This document shows positions 42,095 through 51,459 of a DNA stretch of 64,000 nucleotides, one piece after another. Numbering within the stretch: the first letter of the stretch is position 1; every line of letters begins with the position of its first letter. A program made the translations under genes and the position numbers. The stretch is from Candidatus Woesearchaeota archaeon. Its GTDB lineage: Archaea; Nanobdellota; Nanobdellia; Woesearchaeales; DSVV01. A model generated the notes under the pieces. The model had not been told where the DNA came from, searched no databases, and saw only the letters and a list, made by a program, of their open reading frames with translations. Location: the NCBI GenBank assembly GCA_016192995.1, contig JACPTB010000007.1, forward strand, positions 1 to 64,000. Reading direction: 5' to 3'.

Positions 42095-43276
42095 ATGCCA
42101 ATTCCTTATCTCAAATTAGCATTGAAGAATCTTGTTGCAAGAAAACTTCGTTCTTTGCTTACCATAGTCGGTATAGTTATTGGAATAACTGCATTAGTTG
42201 CTTTGTTGACTATAGGACAAGGATTGGATCATGCAATAACCAAACAATTTGAGAAAATTGGCAGCAACAAACTTTTTGTTTATCCTGAAGGAGCTGGTGA
42301 TCCTACCTCACGAACAGGGCTAGAAAAAAAAGATGTTGATGTGCTTGAAAACATGCCGGGGTTTGTTTATGTAACGCCGTATCTTATGGGAAAAGTGCCT
42401 GTAACTTATGCCAATGATCAATATTCAGTAACGATTATGGGTTTTCCTGATAAAGATACCGAGAAACGGTTTGTTTCTCATGATATGGTGCTTAAACAAG
42501 GCCGCTATTTTAAAGAAGGAGAGCGAAACGTCGTCATGATTGGTGCTGCAGTTGCTAAAACGATGTTTGATAAAGAAGTTCGGTTGAATAATAATTTTGA
42601 AATTAAGGGCATTAAATATCGTGTTATAGGTATTTTTGATTCTTTTGGAAATCCTGAAGATGATAATTCTTTGTTTGTTCCCTTGGATGATGCTCGCATC
42701 TTATTAAATAAGCCAATGCAAGTAACTATGGTTGAGTTAACTGTTGAAGAAGGTATTGATCTTCAAAAAACTGTTTCAGAAATTAAAAAAAATCTTCGAA
42801 GAAAACGCGGCAATGATCATTTTGAGGTTGTTACTCCTGATCAAATTCTTAAACAATTTGGTACTGTTATAACTATCATCAATGTTGTACTTATTGGGAT
42901 TGCATTTATTTCTCTGATTGTTGGAGCAGTTGGCATTATGAATACGATGTATACTTCTGTCCTTGAGAGAACGCGTGAAATTGGCATTATGAAAGCAATA
43001 GGTGCAAGCAACGCCACTATTATGGTGGTTTTTTTGTTTGAATCAGGTATTCTTGGACTTGTTGGCGGGATTTTAGGGGTAACTCTGGGAAGTTTAATTG
43101 CATTGGGCATTGGTGCTGTTGCAGTTCAAGCAGGGTTTGGGTTATTAGTTATAACCATTGAATGGCCGGTTGTTTTTGGCGGAATACTATTTTCAGTTAT
43201 TGTTGGGGCGTTGTCAGGAATTTTGCCTTCGCGCCAAGCATCACAATTAAAACCAATCGACGCACTGAGGCACTGA
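42095..43276 (+). CDS. MacB/FtsX-family permease, copy 1
   Basis: A 393-aa permease with one N-terminal membrane helix, a large extracellular MacB periplasmic-core-like domain (about 45-240), and three C-terminal helices. The FtsX motif region GAVGIMNTMYTSVLERTREIGIMKAIGA lies between helices. It starts 2 nt after the adaptor gene. With the paralogous permease downstream it would form a heterodimeric transporter powered by the ATPase at 40153. Confidence 0.9.
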   Translation: MPIPYLKLALKNLVARKLRSLLTIVGIVIGITALVALLTIGQGLDHAITKQFEKIGSNKLFVYPEGAGDPTSRTGLEKKDVDVLENMPGFVYVTPYLMGKVPVTYANDQYSVTIMGFPDKDTEKRFVSHDMVLKQGRYFKEGERNVVMIGAAVAKTMFDKEVRLNNNFEIKGIKYRVIGIFDSFGNPEDDNSLFVPLDDARILLNKPMQVTMVELTVEEGIDLQKTVSEIKKNLRRKRGNDHFEVVTPDQILKQFGTVITIINVVLIGIAFISLIVGAVGIMNTMYTSVLERTREIGIMKAIGASNATIMVVFLFESGILGLVGGILGVTLGSLIALGIGAVAVQAGFGLLVITIEWPVVFGGILFSVIVGALSGILPSRQASQLKPIDALRH

Positions 43277-43278
43277 CT

Positions 43279-44463
43279 ATGTTTAAAGACTGTACCTTAT
43301 TGGCGTTAAAAAATATTCGAAGGAGAAAATTACGTTCATGGCTGACGGTTATTGGTATTGTTATAGGCATTGCAACGATTGTTGCATTGCTGATGTTAGG
43401 AGAAGGAATGCAACAAGCATTACAAGATCAATTTGATAAGATGGGCGTTTCAAGCATACGTGTTGTGCCTGAAGGTTTGCGTGGACCTCCTTCAGGCGAT
43501 AAGGGATTTAATGAAACTGATGCGCAGCTTGTTGAAGGTATTGTTGGTGTTGATTATGTTGATAGAATTCTTCTTAATTTTGCTCCGGTTATATTCAGCA
43601 ATGAAGAGGAATATCTTATGGTGCTTGCCTATGATACCAATCTCGGACAAAAAGGTTTAGTTGATACTGATTTAAAGCCGATTGCAGGAAGGTTTTTTGA
43701 GAAGAAAGACCACGATGTTGCTCTTATTGGTTATGATGTTGCGTATGAATTATTTGATAAAGACGTTCGCGTGAAAAATAAAATTTCCATCAACAATAAG
43801 CCCTTTGAGGTGATTGGTATTATTGAACCTACAGGAATAGATTTAGACAAACAAGTGTACATTCCTTTAGAAAATGCTCGAGAATTGTTTAATAAACCTG
43901 ATTTTGTCAATGTTATCAGAGTTCAAGTTCAACCTGGTATTGACAAAGAAAAATTAGTTGAAAAAATCAAGCAAAAACTTGAGCGCAAACGAGGTTCAGA
44001 AGATTTTGATGTTTTTACTCCTGATCAAATTCTCCGACAATTTCTTTCCATACTTGATGTTGTGAAAGCAGTTTTGGCAGGAATTGCATTTATTTCTCTT
44101 ATTGTAGGGGCAGTTGGCATTATGAATACGATGTATACTTCTGTTCTTGAAAGAACCCGTGAAATTGGCATTATGAAAGCAATAGGCGCTCGTAATAGTT
44201 TAGTGTTATTATTGTTTGTGCTGGAATCAGGGATTATTGGATTAGTGGGTGGATTACTGGGTGTTATTCTTGGGATTGTTATTGCCTTTGGCATTGGTTT
44301 TGGCGCAGCTGCAGCAGGGTTTCCTTTTTTACATATCACTATTAATAGTGGGCTAATTATATTTGCCTTGGTTTTTTCTTCAGTTCTAGGTATTATTTCA
44401 GGTATGATGCCTGCGTTGAGGGCAGCAAAATTACAACCGGTTAATGCTTTGAGGTATGAGTGA
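43279..44463 (+). CDS. MacB/FtsX-family permease, copy 2
   Basis: A 394-aa paralogue of the preceding permease with identical topology. The segment around GIAFISLIVGAVGIMNT...REIGIMKAIGA is almost identical to copy 1 at both protein and DNA level (44083-44190 compared with 42895-43005), while the rest has diverged, suggesting strong constraint or gene conversion. The ATG lies 2 nt after the copy 1 stop. Confidence 0.9.
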   Translation: MFKDCTLLALKNIRRRKLRSWLTVIGIVIGIATIVALLMLGEGMQQALQDQFDKMGVSSIRVVPEGLRGPPSGDKGFNETDAQLVEGIVGVDYVDRILLNFAPVIFSNEEEYLMVLAYDTNLGQKGLVDTDLKPIAGRFFEKKDHDVALIGYDVAYELFDKDVRVKNKISINNKPFEVIGIIEPTGIDLDKQVYIPLENARELFNKPDFVNVIRVQVQPGIDKEKLVEKIKQKLERKRGSEDFDVFTPDQILRQFLSILDVVKAVLAGIAFISLIVGAVGIMNTMYTSVLERTREIGIMKAIGARNSLVLLLFVLESGIIGLVGGLLGVILGIVIAFGIGFGAAAAGFPFLHITINSGLIIFALVFSSVLGIISGMMPALRAAKLQPVNALRYE

Positions 44464-44535
44464 TTACGAGTTTCATTATAAATAATACGGATATTTGAGA
44501 TATATTTATATATTATTTCGTTAATCGCATAATAT

Positions 44536-44916
44536 ATGGTTGAAGCAACATTAACAATTGGTTGGGGAGAAGCACGGAAAGTTATTTCTTTACCGGGTTA
44601 TGATCCAAGATCTATTGGTGTACTTGGCATTGGAGCTTCTAATGGAGAGTTATTTTTATTAAATCCTCAAATACCTCAGCGTGATGGTAGATATATATCG
44701 GGCAATCCATTTGCTGGCGTGATTTATGGTTTAGAAGATCAACTTGGTAGACATGAATTAGGAGCAGGAAGCTTAATTGTTTCAGGGTCAAGAGAAACAG
44801 TTCCAGTCCATTATCTTAAATTATCTCAAGCCTCTTATCGATCAGCGAATGGTAGTTTATCAACTCGATTAGAAGAGTTAGGACAACCTTATCAAACTAA
44901 ACCAACTCAACAGTAA
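44536..44916 (+). CDS. Hypothetical protein, 126 aa
   Basis: An unrecognised cytosolic protein. It starts with a beta-rich stretch (VEATLTIGWGEARKVISLPGY) and has several Gly-rich turns and a Ser/Gln-rich tail. An AT-rich TATA-like sequence (ATATATTTATATATT) ends about 20 nt before the ATG. No signal peptide or known motif. Confidence 0.55.
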   Translation: MVEATLTIGWGEARKVISLPGYDPRSIGVLGIGASNGELFLLNPQIPQRDGRYISGNPFAGVIYGLEDQLGRHELGAGSLIVSGSRETVPVHYLKLSQASYRSANGSLSTRLEELGQPYQTKPTQQ

Positions 44917-44944
44917 TTTTCTTAATTAGATTATGTGATTTACT

Positions 44945-45086
44945 ATGTTAGTTGACTATCTTACTCTCAGAGATGAAACAAGGGAGATTCCTATTGAAAA
45001 TATGGAGTCGTTTATCGCAGTCAAATCCTTCTGATCATCATCAGTCTGCCGGAGAATTAGCTGAAGATTTGAGAAGGGCGGCTTGA
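44945..45086 (+). CDS. Possible small frameshifted gene
   Basis: A 29-codon frame from ATG 44945 (MLVDYLTLRDETREIPIENM...) ends at 45034. A frame from ATG 44973 continues with coding-like sequence (SNPSDHHQSAGELAEDLRRAA) to 45086. Joining the two near 45012-45025 by a one-base change would give one protein of about 47 aa. This may be a broken small gene or coincidence. Confidence 0.25.
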
Positions 45087-45103
45087 ATTAGTTATTACTA
45101 TTT

Positions 45104-46327
45104 TTATCTTGTGCTGACTAATCTTTGATGAACTTGATAGAGTTTTGCAGCCAATAAATCTGCGCTTGCTTTCATATATTCAACATTTAATTCAGGACTT
45201 TGAGGAACGGTATCTAAACATACAATTTTATCTATTGCAGTAAGATTATTTGCATTCTTATATTGTTTGGGCATTGTTACAGCATGGCTTGTCCAAACTT
45301 CAACTCTTTTAGCACCGCAATTTTTTAATATTTTTGCGGCTTTATTGCTTGTACCCCCACTTGCAAACATATCATCAATGATAATATATACTCCTTCACG
45401 ATCTATATTCTCTTGTGTAATTTTACTAAATGGTTTAAATGCAGTTTTTGAGTCACCATAAGCGACTCTATCTTTTTCAAAATATGCTATTCTTGCATAA
45501 TATTCATGCGGTCTTAATTCTGCAAATGCCCGTTCTACGAAATTTTCACAACGATGTTCAGTTCCATCATCAACAGAAACAACATACATATGACCTTTGT
45601 ATTGTTCTTTAAGTTCGGCAAATCTTTCTTGAAATGGACGTAGTTTTCTCATGATTTCTTCCGCTCTTCCATCTTCTAAGCCTAATTTGAAAGGATTTAT
45701 ACCTCTTCCGGATTGGAACGGATTAGCTATATAAACATCAATACCTAATTCTTCTGAAATTTGCGCAGCCTTTTCTGAGTGTGGATCTATAGTTACTACT
45801 GCATTTAATCCTCCCCTCCGAAGATCATCCAGCATTAATCTTAATGAATCAAATTGAAAAAATCCTCGCTTTCTATATTTCTCTACGCTATGAGAACGCA
45901 CATACGCTTCATAAGGAGTTACTAATGTTGCTTGTAATGTTTCAACATTTCGAATGAGGTCAAGAAAACCTCTTATTGTCATCAAATGATCATTAACGGT
46001 GGTTATTTGAGGATCATCCATATATACTCTTCTTGCTGGAGTTAACATATGCTCAACTAAAACAACATGTCGTCCTTGAAATATATCTTTTAATAGATTT
46101 CTTCCAGCATCAATTTGTGCTTCTAAGTCTGCGAAATAGCCTGCAACTAAAGGGGAGCGGTGATTTTTTTCACCACCTTTTGCTTCCTCTGGCGATTTGC
46201 TTAATAATAATTCTACTTGATGTTCCAACCCATAATCATCTTGAAGAGTTCTTTGTAAATTTCCAGCTAATTCAGCAGTTTCATCTCCAGAACAAGCTAC
46301 TAACAACATCTTTGGTTGTGATGACAT
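45104..46327 (-). CDS. prs: Ribose-phosphate pyrophosphokinase-like protein (extended)
   Basis: A 407-aa protein of the PRPP synthetase family: tandem phosphoribosyltransferase-like folds with VTIDPHSEKAAQIS, MYVVSVDDGTEHR and the PRPP-binding loop YIIIDDMFASGGTSNKAAKIL. It is about 90 residues longer than classic PRPP synthases and lacks some of their usual flexible-loop residues, so activity should be regarded as probable. PRPP feeds purine, pyrimidine and histidine synthesis. An inverted repeat surrounds its promoter. Confidence 0.78.
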   Translation of the reverse strand: MSSQPKMLLVACSGDETAELAGNLQRTLQDDYGLEHQVELLLSKSPEEAKGGEKNHRSPLVAGYFADLEAQIDAGRNLLKDIFQGRHVVLVEHMLTPARRVYMDDPQITTVNDHLMTIRGFLDLIRNVETLQATLVTPYEAYVRSHSVEKYRKRGFFQFDSLRLMLDDLRRGGLNAVVTIDPHSEKAAQISEELGIDVYIANPFQSGRGINPFKLGLEDGRAEEIMRKLRPFQERFAELKEQYKGHMYVVSVDDGTEHRCENFVERAFAELRPHEYYARIAYFEKDRVAYGDSKTAFKPFSKITQENIDREGVYIIIDDMFASGGTSNKAAKILKNCGAKRVEVWTSHAVTMPKQYKNANNLTAIDKIVCLDTVPQSPELNVEYMKASADLLAAKLYQVHQRLVSTR

Positions 46328-46330
46328 ACT

Positions 46331-46372
46331 TAGAGGAATGAATTACTGTTTATATTGATTATCATTCCTCTA
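46331..46372. promoter_or_regulatory. Inverted repeat surrounding the prs promoter
   Basis: TAGAGGAATGA (46331-46341) and its exact inverse TCATTCCTCTA (46362-46372) flank a TATA-like AATCAATATAAAC on the minus strand. The arms sit immediately upstream of the prs start, a typical place for an operator. It lies between prs and the next gene on the same strand, so a terminator role for that gene is also possible. Confidence 0.5.
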
Positions 46373-46374
46373 TT

Positions 46375-47160
46375 TTATGATTTGAATTGTTTTAGGATTT
46401 TAATATGCTCTTTTGTTAACCCGCCTAAACGATAGATAACGATATCTTTAATGCCTTCTTTTTGCAATATGTTTAAATCTCTTGCAAGATGTTTTGGAGA
46501 TAATTGCGGTTCATCACCACCCATGCCAACGCCAACACATCCAATCCCAACTTTGAAATGCTCATGTTTGGTTCTGGTTTTTTCAAGTTGTTTAAGGAAA
46601 TAATTTTCAATGCTTTTATTTTTAATAAATGAAGTATACAACATCCCTATTCGTGTATGAGGGATTTGATAAGGATTAAAAGATAAACATAATTGTTGAA
46701 ACAAGGTATCAACAAAATAGTTCTCTACTTCATACTCTGCAATTTCAATAGCGAGATTATACTCTTTAGCGTTTGTCAAAAAATTAAGTATTAATCGTTT
46801 ATTTTTAAAATAGTTTAGTGCGTTTCTTAAGATCAGTATTTTATTCAATATCGGTAGTTCTGCATCCCAAAGTATAGTTAAAGCTTTTTTATTTGTTGTA
46901 AGCTCCCTCATGACTCTCTCCATTCCATTAAAATCAGAAAAAACAGAAAACCAATATCCTTCTTCTTTTTTCAAGATTGGCCAATAAATACATTTTCGAA
47001 CATTTTTATATTTTTTAAGAATTACTTTCTCTAGAGTTCTGAACTTGTTTAATGAGTGTGCAGCGATATACAATTCAGTTTTAAAAGAAATCTTTTTCAA
47101 AACATCAAGATTTTTTTGCGTAGGATATTCTTCAAAGAAACTAATCTTCATTTTCTTCAT
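46375..47160 (-). CDS. Hypothetical protein of the gatCAB unit, 261 aa
   Basis: An unrecognised protein. Alternating strands and helices (MKISFFEEYPTQKNLDVLKKI...KTELYIAAHSLNKF, KKALTILWDAELP, KRLILNFLTNA, GIKDIVIYRLGGL) suggest an alpha/beta barrel. It starts 4 nt before the gatB stop, so it is translationally coupled to the amidotransferase operon. No catalytic motif is evident. Confidence 0.65.
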   Translation of the reverse strand: MKKMKISFFEEYPTQKNLDVLKKISFKTELYIAAHSLNKFRTLEKVILKKYKNVRKCIYWPILKKEEGYWFSVFSDFNGMERVMRELTTNKKALTILWDAELPILNKILILRNALNYFKNKRLILNFLTNAKEYNLAIEIAEYEVENYFVDTLFQQLCLSFNPYQIPHTRIGMLYTSFIKNKSIENYFLKQLEKTRTKHEHFKVGIGCVGVGMGGDEPQLSPKHLARDLNILQKEGIKDIVIYRLGGLTKEHIKILKQFKS

Positions 47161-48602
47161 CTGAGCATCTTTTTCAACATATCTTTTACTTTGGCAGCAT
47201 CGGCAGTGCCTTTGGTGTACTTCATTACTTTGCCGACAACATTATTCAATGCTATCTCCTTGCCAGCTTTGTAATCATCAATAGCTGGCTGTGATTCAGC
47301 AATTGCCTTTTTGCAAAGCTCTTCAAGCTCTTTAGTATCTGAAACTATAGTTAGTTTATGTTCTTTTACATATTGTCTTGGAGAAAAGCCTTTTTCTGTT
47401 AATAAACTTAATATTTGCTGGGCGGTTCTATCGCTTATTTCTTTTTTCTCAACCATGGACAGCAACTCCACGATTTCTAATTCTTCTATTCTTAATTGAT
47501 CTAATGCTAATTTATGATAGTTTGCAACTTTTACTAATTCATGTCGTAACCATTGCGCTGCCAGAATAGGATCAATCTCTTCTGCCACTTTCTCAAACAA
47601 TTCTGCCAATACTCGTTCCATAGCTAGTACCTGTGCATCAATAGGAGAAAGCTTGTGTTTTGTTATAAAACGCTTAATCTTTTCGTCAGGCAGTTCAGGC
47701 AATCCTCTTTTTGTTTTTTCAATCATCTCTTGAGTTATATCAATAGGTACAAGATCAGGATCAATAATGTAACCGTAATCAGCTTCTGTTTCTTTTGTTC
47801 GTAATCGTGTTGTTTTTCCTGTCAAAGCATTCCATCCTCTCGTGTCCATGACTAATTTTTCATTATTTTGCATTGCTTGTTTTTGACGTTCGACTTCATA
47901 GAGCAAAGCTCGTTCGATTTCCTTAAAACCAGTAATATTCTTTACTTCGCTTCGTACATATCCTGATTCTTTTATTGATATATTAGCGTCTGCTTTGATA
48001 ACGCCGGTTTGCTCGTCGAATATTTCCAAGTATTGCAATATTGTTCTTAATTTTTTCAAAAATTCTCTTGCTTCTTCAGGTGATCTCATTTCCGGTTTTG
48101 TAACCAATTCAATCAAGCAAATGCCGCTTCTGTTGTAGTCAATCAATGTGTAAGCAGAATCATGGATAGTGTTCGGATGCACTAATGATGCAGGATCTTC
48201 TTCTAAATGTATTCTCTCTATTCCGATTTTTTTTCCACTGCTTAAAACAATTTCGCCATTCTTTCCCAAAGGCAATTCAAATTGGCTGATTTGATAATTT
48301 TTTGCCAAGTCAGGATAAAAATATGATTTTCTTGAGAATATTAATTCAAGTGCTATGCTGCAATTCAAAGCAAGCCCTAACTTTAAGCCATAGTCAAGCG
48401 CTTTTTTATTGAGCATTGGCTTTGATCCAGGCATACCTAAACAAATAACACAAGTTCTTGTGTTTGGTTCGTCTTTGCTGTTCTCATTTTTTTTTGTTTC
48501 TGCTTTAGTTGCACAGCTGCAAAATAATTTTGATTTTAAATTAGGCTGGAAATGTATTTCTAAGCCAATTACAACGTCTGAGTTAAATTTTCCATTAACC
48601 AT
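47157..48602 (-). CDS. gatB: Asp/Glu-tRNA amidotransferase subunit B
   Basis: tRNA-binding and kinase-like subunit of the GatCAB transamidase that makes Asn-tRNA(Asn) and possibly Gln-tRNA(Gln). It begins VVIGLEIHFQPNLKSKLFCSC, contains the zinc-site cysteines (CSC...CVICLGMPG), GICLIELVTKPEMRSPEEA and a C-terminal YqeY-like helical domain ending GKVMKYTKGTADAAKVKDML. Full length (481 aa). Overlaps gatA by 8 nt. Confidence 0.95.
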   Translation of the reverse strand: MVNGKFNSDVVIGLEIHFQPNLKSKLFCSCATKAETKKNENSKDEPNTRTCVICLGMPGSKPMLNKKALDYGLKLGLALNCSIALELIFSRKSYFYPDLAKNYQISQFELPLGKNGEIVLSSGKKIGIERIHLEEDPASLVHPNTIHDSAYTLIDYNRSGICLIELVTKPEMRSPEEAREFLKKLRTILQYLEIFDEQTGVIKADANISIKESGYVRSEVKNITGFKEIERALLYEVERQKQAMQNNEKLVMDTRGWNALTGKTTRLRTKETEADYGYIIDPDLVPIDITQEMIEKTKRGLPELPDEKIKRFITKHKLSPIDAQVLAMERVLAELFEKVAEEIDPILAAQWLRHELVKVANYHKLALDQLRIEELEIVELLSMVEKKEISDRTAQQILSLLTEKGFSPRQYVKEHKLTIVSDTKELEELCKKAIAESQPAIDDYKAGKEIALNNVVGKVMKYTKGTADAAKVKDMLKKMLR

Positions 48603-49944
48603 GGTTTAATTCCTCTATGCTGCTTGCAATCTGCAATAATTTTTCTTCTTGAAAATGATCAGCTATGAACATTGTTCCTATTGGCATGTTATCCTTAAAT
48701 CCTGTCGGACAGCTGATGTGGGGCAAGCCGGCAAGACTTGGACCAACAGTCATTAAATCAACCATGTAATGCTGCAACGGTGTTAATCTTTTAATCTCGT
48801 CAAATGTTGGCGCAACCATCGGCATGGTTGGTGAAATTAAGATATCGTATTTTTCGAATGCTTTTTTGTATTCTTGGATGATCAGCGTTCGCACTTTGGC
48901 AGCTTTTATGTAATAAGCATCTCTGTAGCCAGACATTCTTGCAAATGTTCCCAACAAGATTCTTCGTTTTTCTTCTTTGTTAAATCCATGACTTCTTACT
49001 TTTGAAAAATATTGGTTGAAATTACCTTCTAACTTTTCATGCCTTCCATAACGTATGCCGCAGTATTTTGCCAAGTTTGTTGATGCTTCGCACATCGCCA
49101 GAATGTAATATGCTTCTAATGCATATTCGGTTGTTGTTGGTAAACTAATTTCTTCGATAGTTGCGCCTTGTTTTTTTAATGTTTCAATTGTTTCGAGAAT
49201 ATTTTGTTTAATTGCAGGATCAATGCCTTTTCCAAAGCATTCTTTAATCACAGCAATTTTCATACCTTTTATTGGTTTACTTAAACCTTTTTCATAATCA
49301 GGTATGCTTGTTTTAGATGAGGTTGCATCTTTTTCATCATGACCAGCGATAATTGAAAGGCACATTGCAAGTTCTTTTACTGATGCTGCTATTGGGCCGA
49401 TTTTATCAAGACTGTTAGCATAGTCTAATAAACCATAACGTGAGACTAAACTATAAGTTGGTGTTAAACCGTAGACTCCGCAAAAAGATGCTGGAGCAGC
49501 GATGCTGCCACCCGTAGATTCACCTAATGCAATATGTTTTATTCCCTTTTTTTTTGCAAGCTGGGTAAAACCTGCAGCTCCTCCAGAACTTCCACCTGTC
49601 GAATGATTTTTATCAAAGGGATTTAGAGGAATTTGCATGTTGTTGCCAACATTGGTAGAAAAAGTTCCAAAGCCAAATGCATCTTGGGAAGTTTTCCCTA
49701 TAATTGTTGCTCCTTCAGCGAGCAGTTTTTCTATCACTGTTGCATTAAACAACGGTTTATAACCTTCAAGAATTGCACTACCTCCTTTTGTTTCAACGTC
49801 TTTAACACAAAGAGCATCTTTTACTGATATAACATAATCCTTTAATTTCCCTGTTTTCTTAGTTTGTACATTGCAAAGCTTGTTAAAATAGTGATACTCT
49901 TCATTAATTTTTTCTAGTTGTTGTTGCGTAGTATTAATGTTCAT
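48595..49944 (-). CDS. gatA: Asp/Glu-tRNA amidotransferase subunit A
   Basis: Glutaminase subunit of GatCAB, an amidase-signature enzyme. The catalytic Lys (in YVISVKDALCV) and the serines of GGSSGGAAG and GESTGGSIAAPASFCG are present. The ATG at 49944 directly follows the gatC stop and gives a typical N-terminus. The length of 449 aa is standard. Confidence 0.94.
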   Translation of the reverse strand: MNINTTQQQLEKINEEYHYFNKLCNVQTKKTGKLKDYVISVKDALCVKDVETKGGSAILEGYKPLFNATVIEKLLAEGATIIGKTSQDAFGFGTFSTNVGNNMQIPLNPFDKNHSTGGSSGGAAGFTQLAKKKGIKHIALGESTGGSIAAPASFCGVYGLTPTYSLVSRYGLLDYANSLDKIGPIAASVKELAMCLSIIAGHDEKDATSSKTSIPDYEKGLSKPIKGMKIAVIKECFGKGIDPAIKQNILETIETLKKQGATIEEISLPTTTEYALEAYYILAMCEASTNLAKYCGIRYGRHEKLEGNFNQYFSKVRSHGFNKEEKRRILLGTFARMSGYRDAYYIKAAKVRTLIIQEYKKAFEKYDILISPTMPMVAPTFDEIKRLTPLQHYMVDLMTVGPSLAGLPHISCPTGFKDNMPIGTMFIADHFQEEKLLQIASSIEELNHG

Positions 49945-49945
49945 G

Positions 49946-50230
49946 TTAAACAACTTTTGGTCCTTTAAAATAACCATCTTTTTTATGCTCAGTTAATGAT
50001 AATGCCTGCTCTTGAGAAAGTGAAGAATGGATAGTATCATCTCGCATCCTATTTTTTAATGGCACTGGATGAAATGATGGTAGAACATTTTTTGTATCAG
50101 CTTTTGCCAATTTACTGAATGTTTTGAGGATTTCTTCAAATTGAGGAATAAATTCTTCTAATTCCTGTTCAGTCAGTTCTAATTTTGCTGTTGCAGCAAC
50201 TTTTTTGATTAGTTCTTTATTTACTATCAT
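49946..50230 (-). CDS. gatC: Asp/Glu-tRNA amidotransferase subunit C
   Basis: Small assembly subunit (94 aa) that braces GatA and GatB. The helix KELIKKVAATAKLELTEQELEEFIPQFEEILKTFSKL and the extended end (LPSFHPVPLKNRMRDD...) are typical. It is the first gene of gatC-gatA-gatB-(261-aa unknown). Its start codon lies inside an inverted repeat. Confidence 0.92.
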   Translation of the reverse strand: MIVNKELIKKVAATAKLELTEQELEEFIPQFEEILKTFSKLAKADTKNVLPSFHPVPLKNRMRDDTIHSSLSQEQALSLTEHKKDGYFKGPKVV

Positions 50231-50259
50231 GTACTCTCAATTATTTTGAGAGTACATGA
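50227..50259. promoter_or_regulatory. Inverted repeat overlapping the gatC start
   Basis: TCATGTACTCTCAA (50227-50240) is repeated inverted at 50246-50259 around a 5-base spacer. The gatC ATG (50230-50228) lies in one arm and a TATA-like CTATTTAAAC lies just outside the other. It could be an operator over the transcription start or, if transcribed, a hairpin hiding the start codon. Confidence 0.55.
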
Positions 50260-50391
50260 CGTTTAAATAGTTTTCTTAATTCAAAAATCATACATTTTAA
50301 ATAGTAGTTTTACTTAACAAGCTGATTAAACTTATTTTTGGAGAGTGTATTTTTATTTTTTGAAGCAACAAATTAAGGAGTAGTGATAGCT

Positions 50392-51405
50392 ATGGGCAGA
50401 GTCAGGAATGCAGTCGCTGGATTACTAGCATTAATTGCTGGTTTTTTGCCATCAGGTTATAGCTTTGCAAATCCTCCTCCTGTGCAAGTTGACTCTAAAC
50501 CTATTTCAACTTCTTCACCTACAGAACCGTCTTCTTCACATGAAGTATTGGAAGATAGGCTTCCTGTCTGTGCGGAGCCTGAAGCACTAATTCTTGTTTT
50601 CCCAAGTTATTCGGGTGTTTTCTCAGATGATTCTTCCAGCATTCAAGGAGATAAATCTCTCCCTGAAACAAAACATACTATTGAACAACAGCTTTTGATC
50701 TATCAACTTAGATTAGAACAATATCATCAATGTCTTGCATTTATTACAATGAATAAAAGCCACGTCGAAGCTGAAAAAAAACTTCAACAACAAGTCCATG
50801 ACCTCACTGCCCAAACTCAAAAATATGTTTTCTTTGGTTATAGTTTTCTTTCAGATTTTCCTGGTCTTAATTATCACGGTTTTGAAATAAGTTATAGAGG
50901 AAAAACATCCACCATCTATATTTCAGGCGGTGTTTATTTTTCTCATGTTGATTTAGGGGGAGAGGATCGTGCTGCACGTATTACTTTGGTTGATGTTATG
51001 GGCGGAGCAGAACCTGACGAGAAAAATCTTACTGCACTTTTAATCAATCTTAATTTAACGTATACACCTGATTTTTTTCGTGCAGAGCCGGTACCGTGGT
51101 TTTCTGCAGAATTGGGATTAAGCTCCGGTGTTTCATTAGGAATAATTTATGATGCCAATACGTATAAACTTGTCATTACTAATAATAAAAAACAATCAAG
51201 AAATCAGGATCTTGATACGCCGAATGATTTTGCTTTAACTCCTCGTTTTGATATAGGGCTCACCGGCAGAATGACTTTTGAATTATCAAGATATCTAGCG
51301 TTAGCATTAGGCCTAAGAACAGCATATTCTTTTGAACGCATTGATGAAACTACAAAACATCATTTTACTTTAGGTACCTTTGCAGAATTAGGTTTACGCA
51401 ACTAA
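50392..51405 (+). CDS. Exported beta-rich protein with outer-membrane-like C-terminus
   Basis: A 337-aa secreted protein. It has an N-terminal signal sequence (about 1-28, ending SGYSFA), a Pro/Ser-rich linker and a short coiled segment around 110-130. A long region of alternating strands follows (NYHGFEISYRGKTSTIYISGGVYF, LALALGLRTAYSF, HFTLGTFAELGLRN). The ending resembles bacterial beta-barrel proteins, which is strange in a cell expected to lack an outer membrane. The SD AAGGAG at 50375-50380 supports ATG 50392 over the upstream GTG. No family is recognised. Confidence 0.65.
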   Translation: MGRVRNAVAGLLALIAGFLPSGYSFANPPPVQVDSKPISTSSPTEPSSSHEVLEDRLPVCAEPEALILVFPSYSGVFSDDSSSIQGDKSLPETKHTIEQQLLIYQLRLEQYHQCLAFITMNKSHVEAEKKLQQQVHDLTAQTQKYVFFGYSFLSDFPGLNYHGFEISYRGKTSTIYISGGVYFSHVDLGGEDRAARITLVDVMGGAEPDEKNLTALLINLNLTYTPDFFRAEPVPWFSAELGLSSGVSLGIIYDANTYKLVITNNKKQSRNQDLDTPNDFALTPRFDIGLTGRMTFELSRYLALALGLRTAYSFERIDETTKHHFTLGTFAELGLRN

Positions 51406-51459
51406 TCTCAGTAGATTCGACCAGTAACTTTTATAAATTACCATTTTATTACCTTGTTT

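Noticed and set aside
43162-43278. Longer start for permease copy 2
   Set aside because: It would overlap copy 1 by over 110 nt in another frame; the ATG at 43279 gives the correct family N-terminus.
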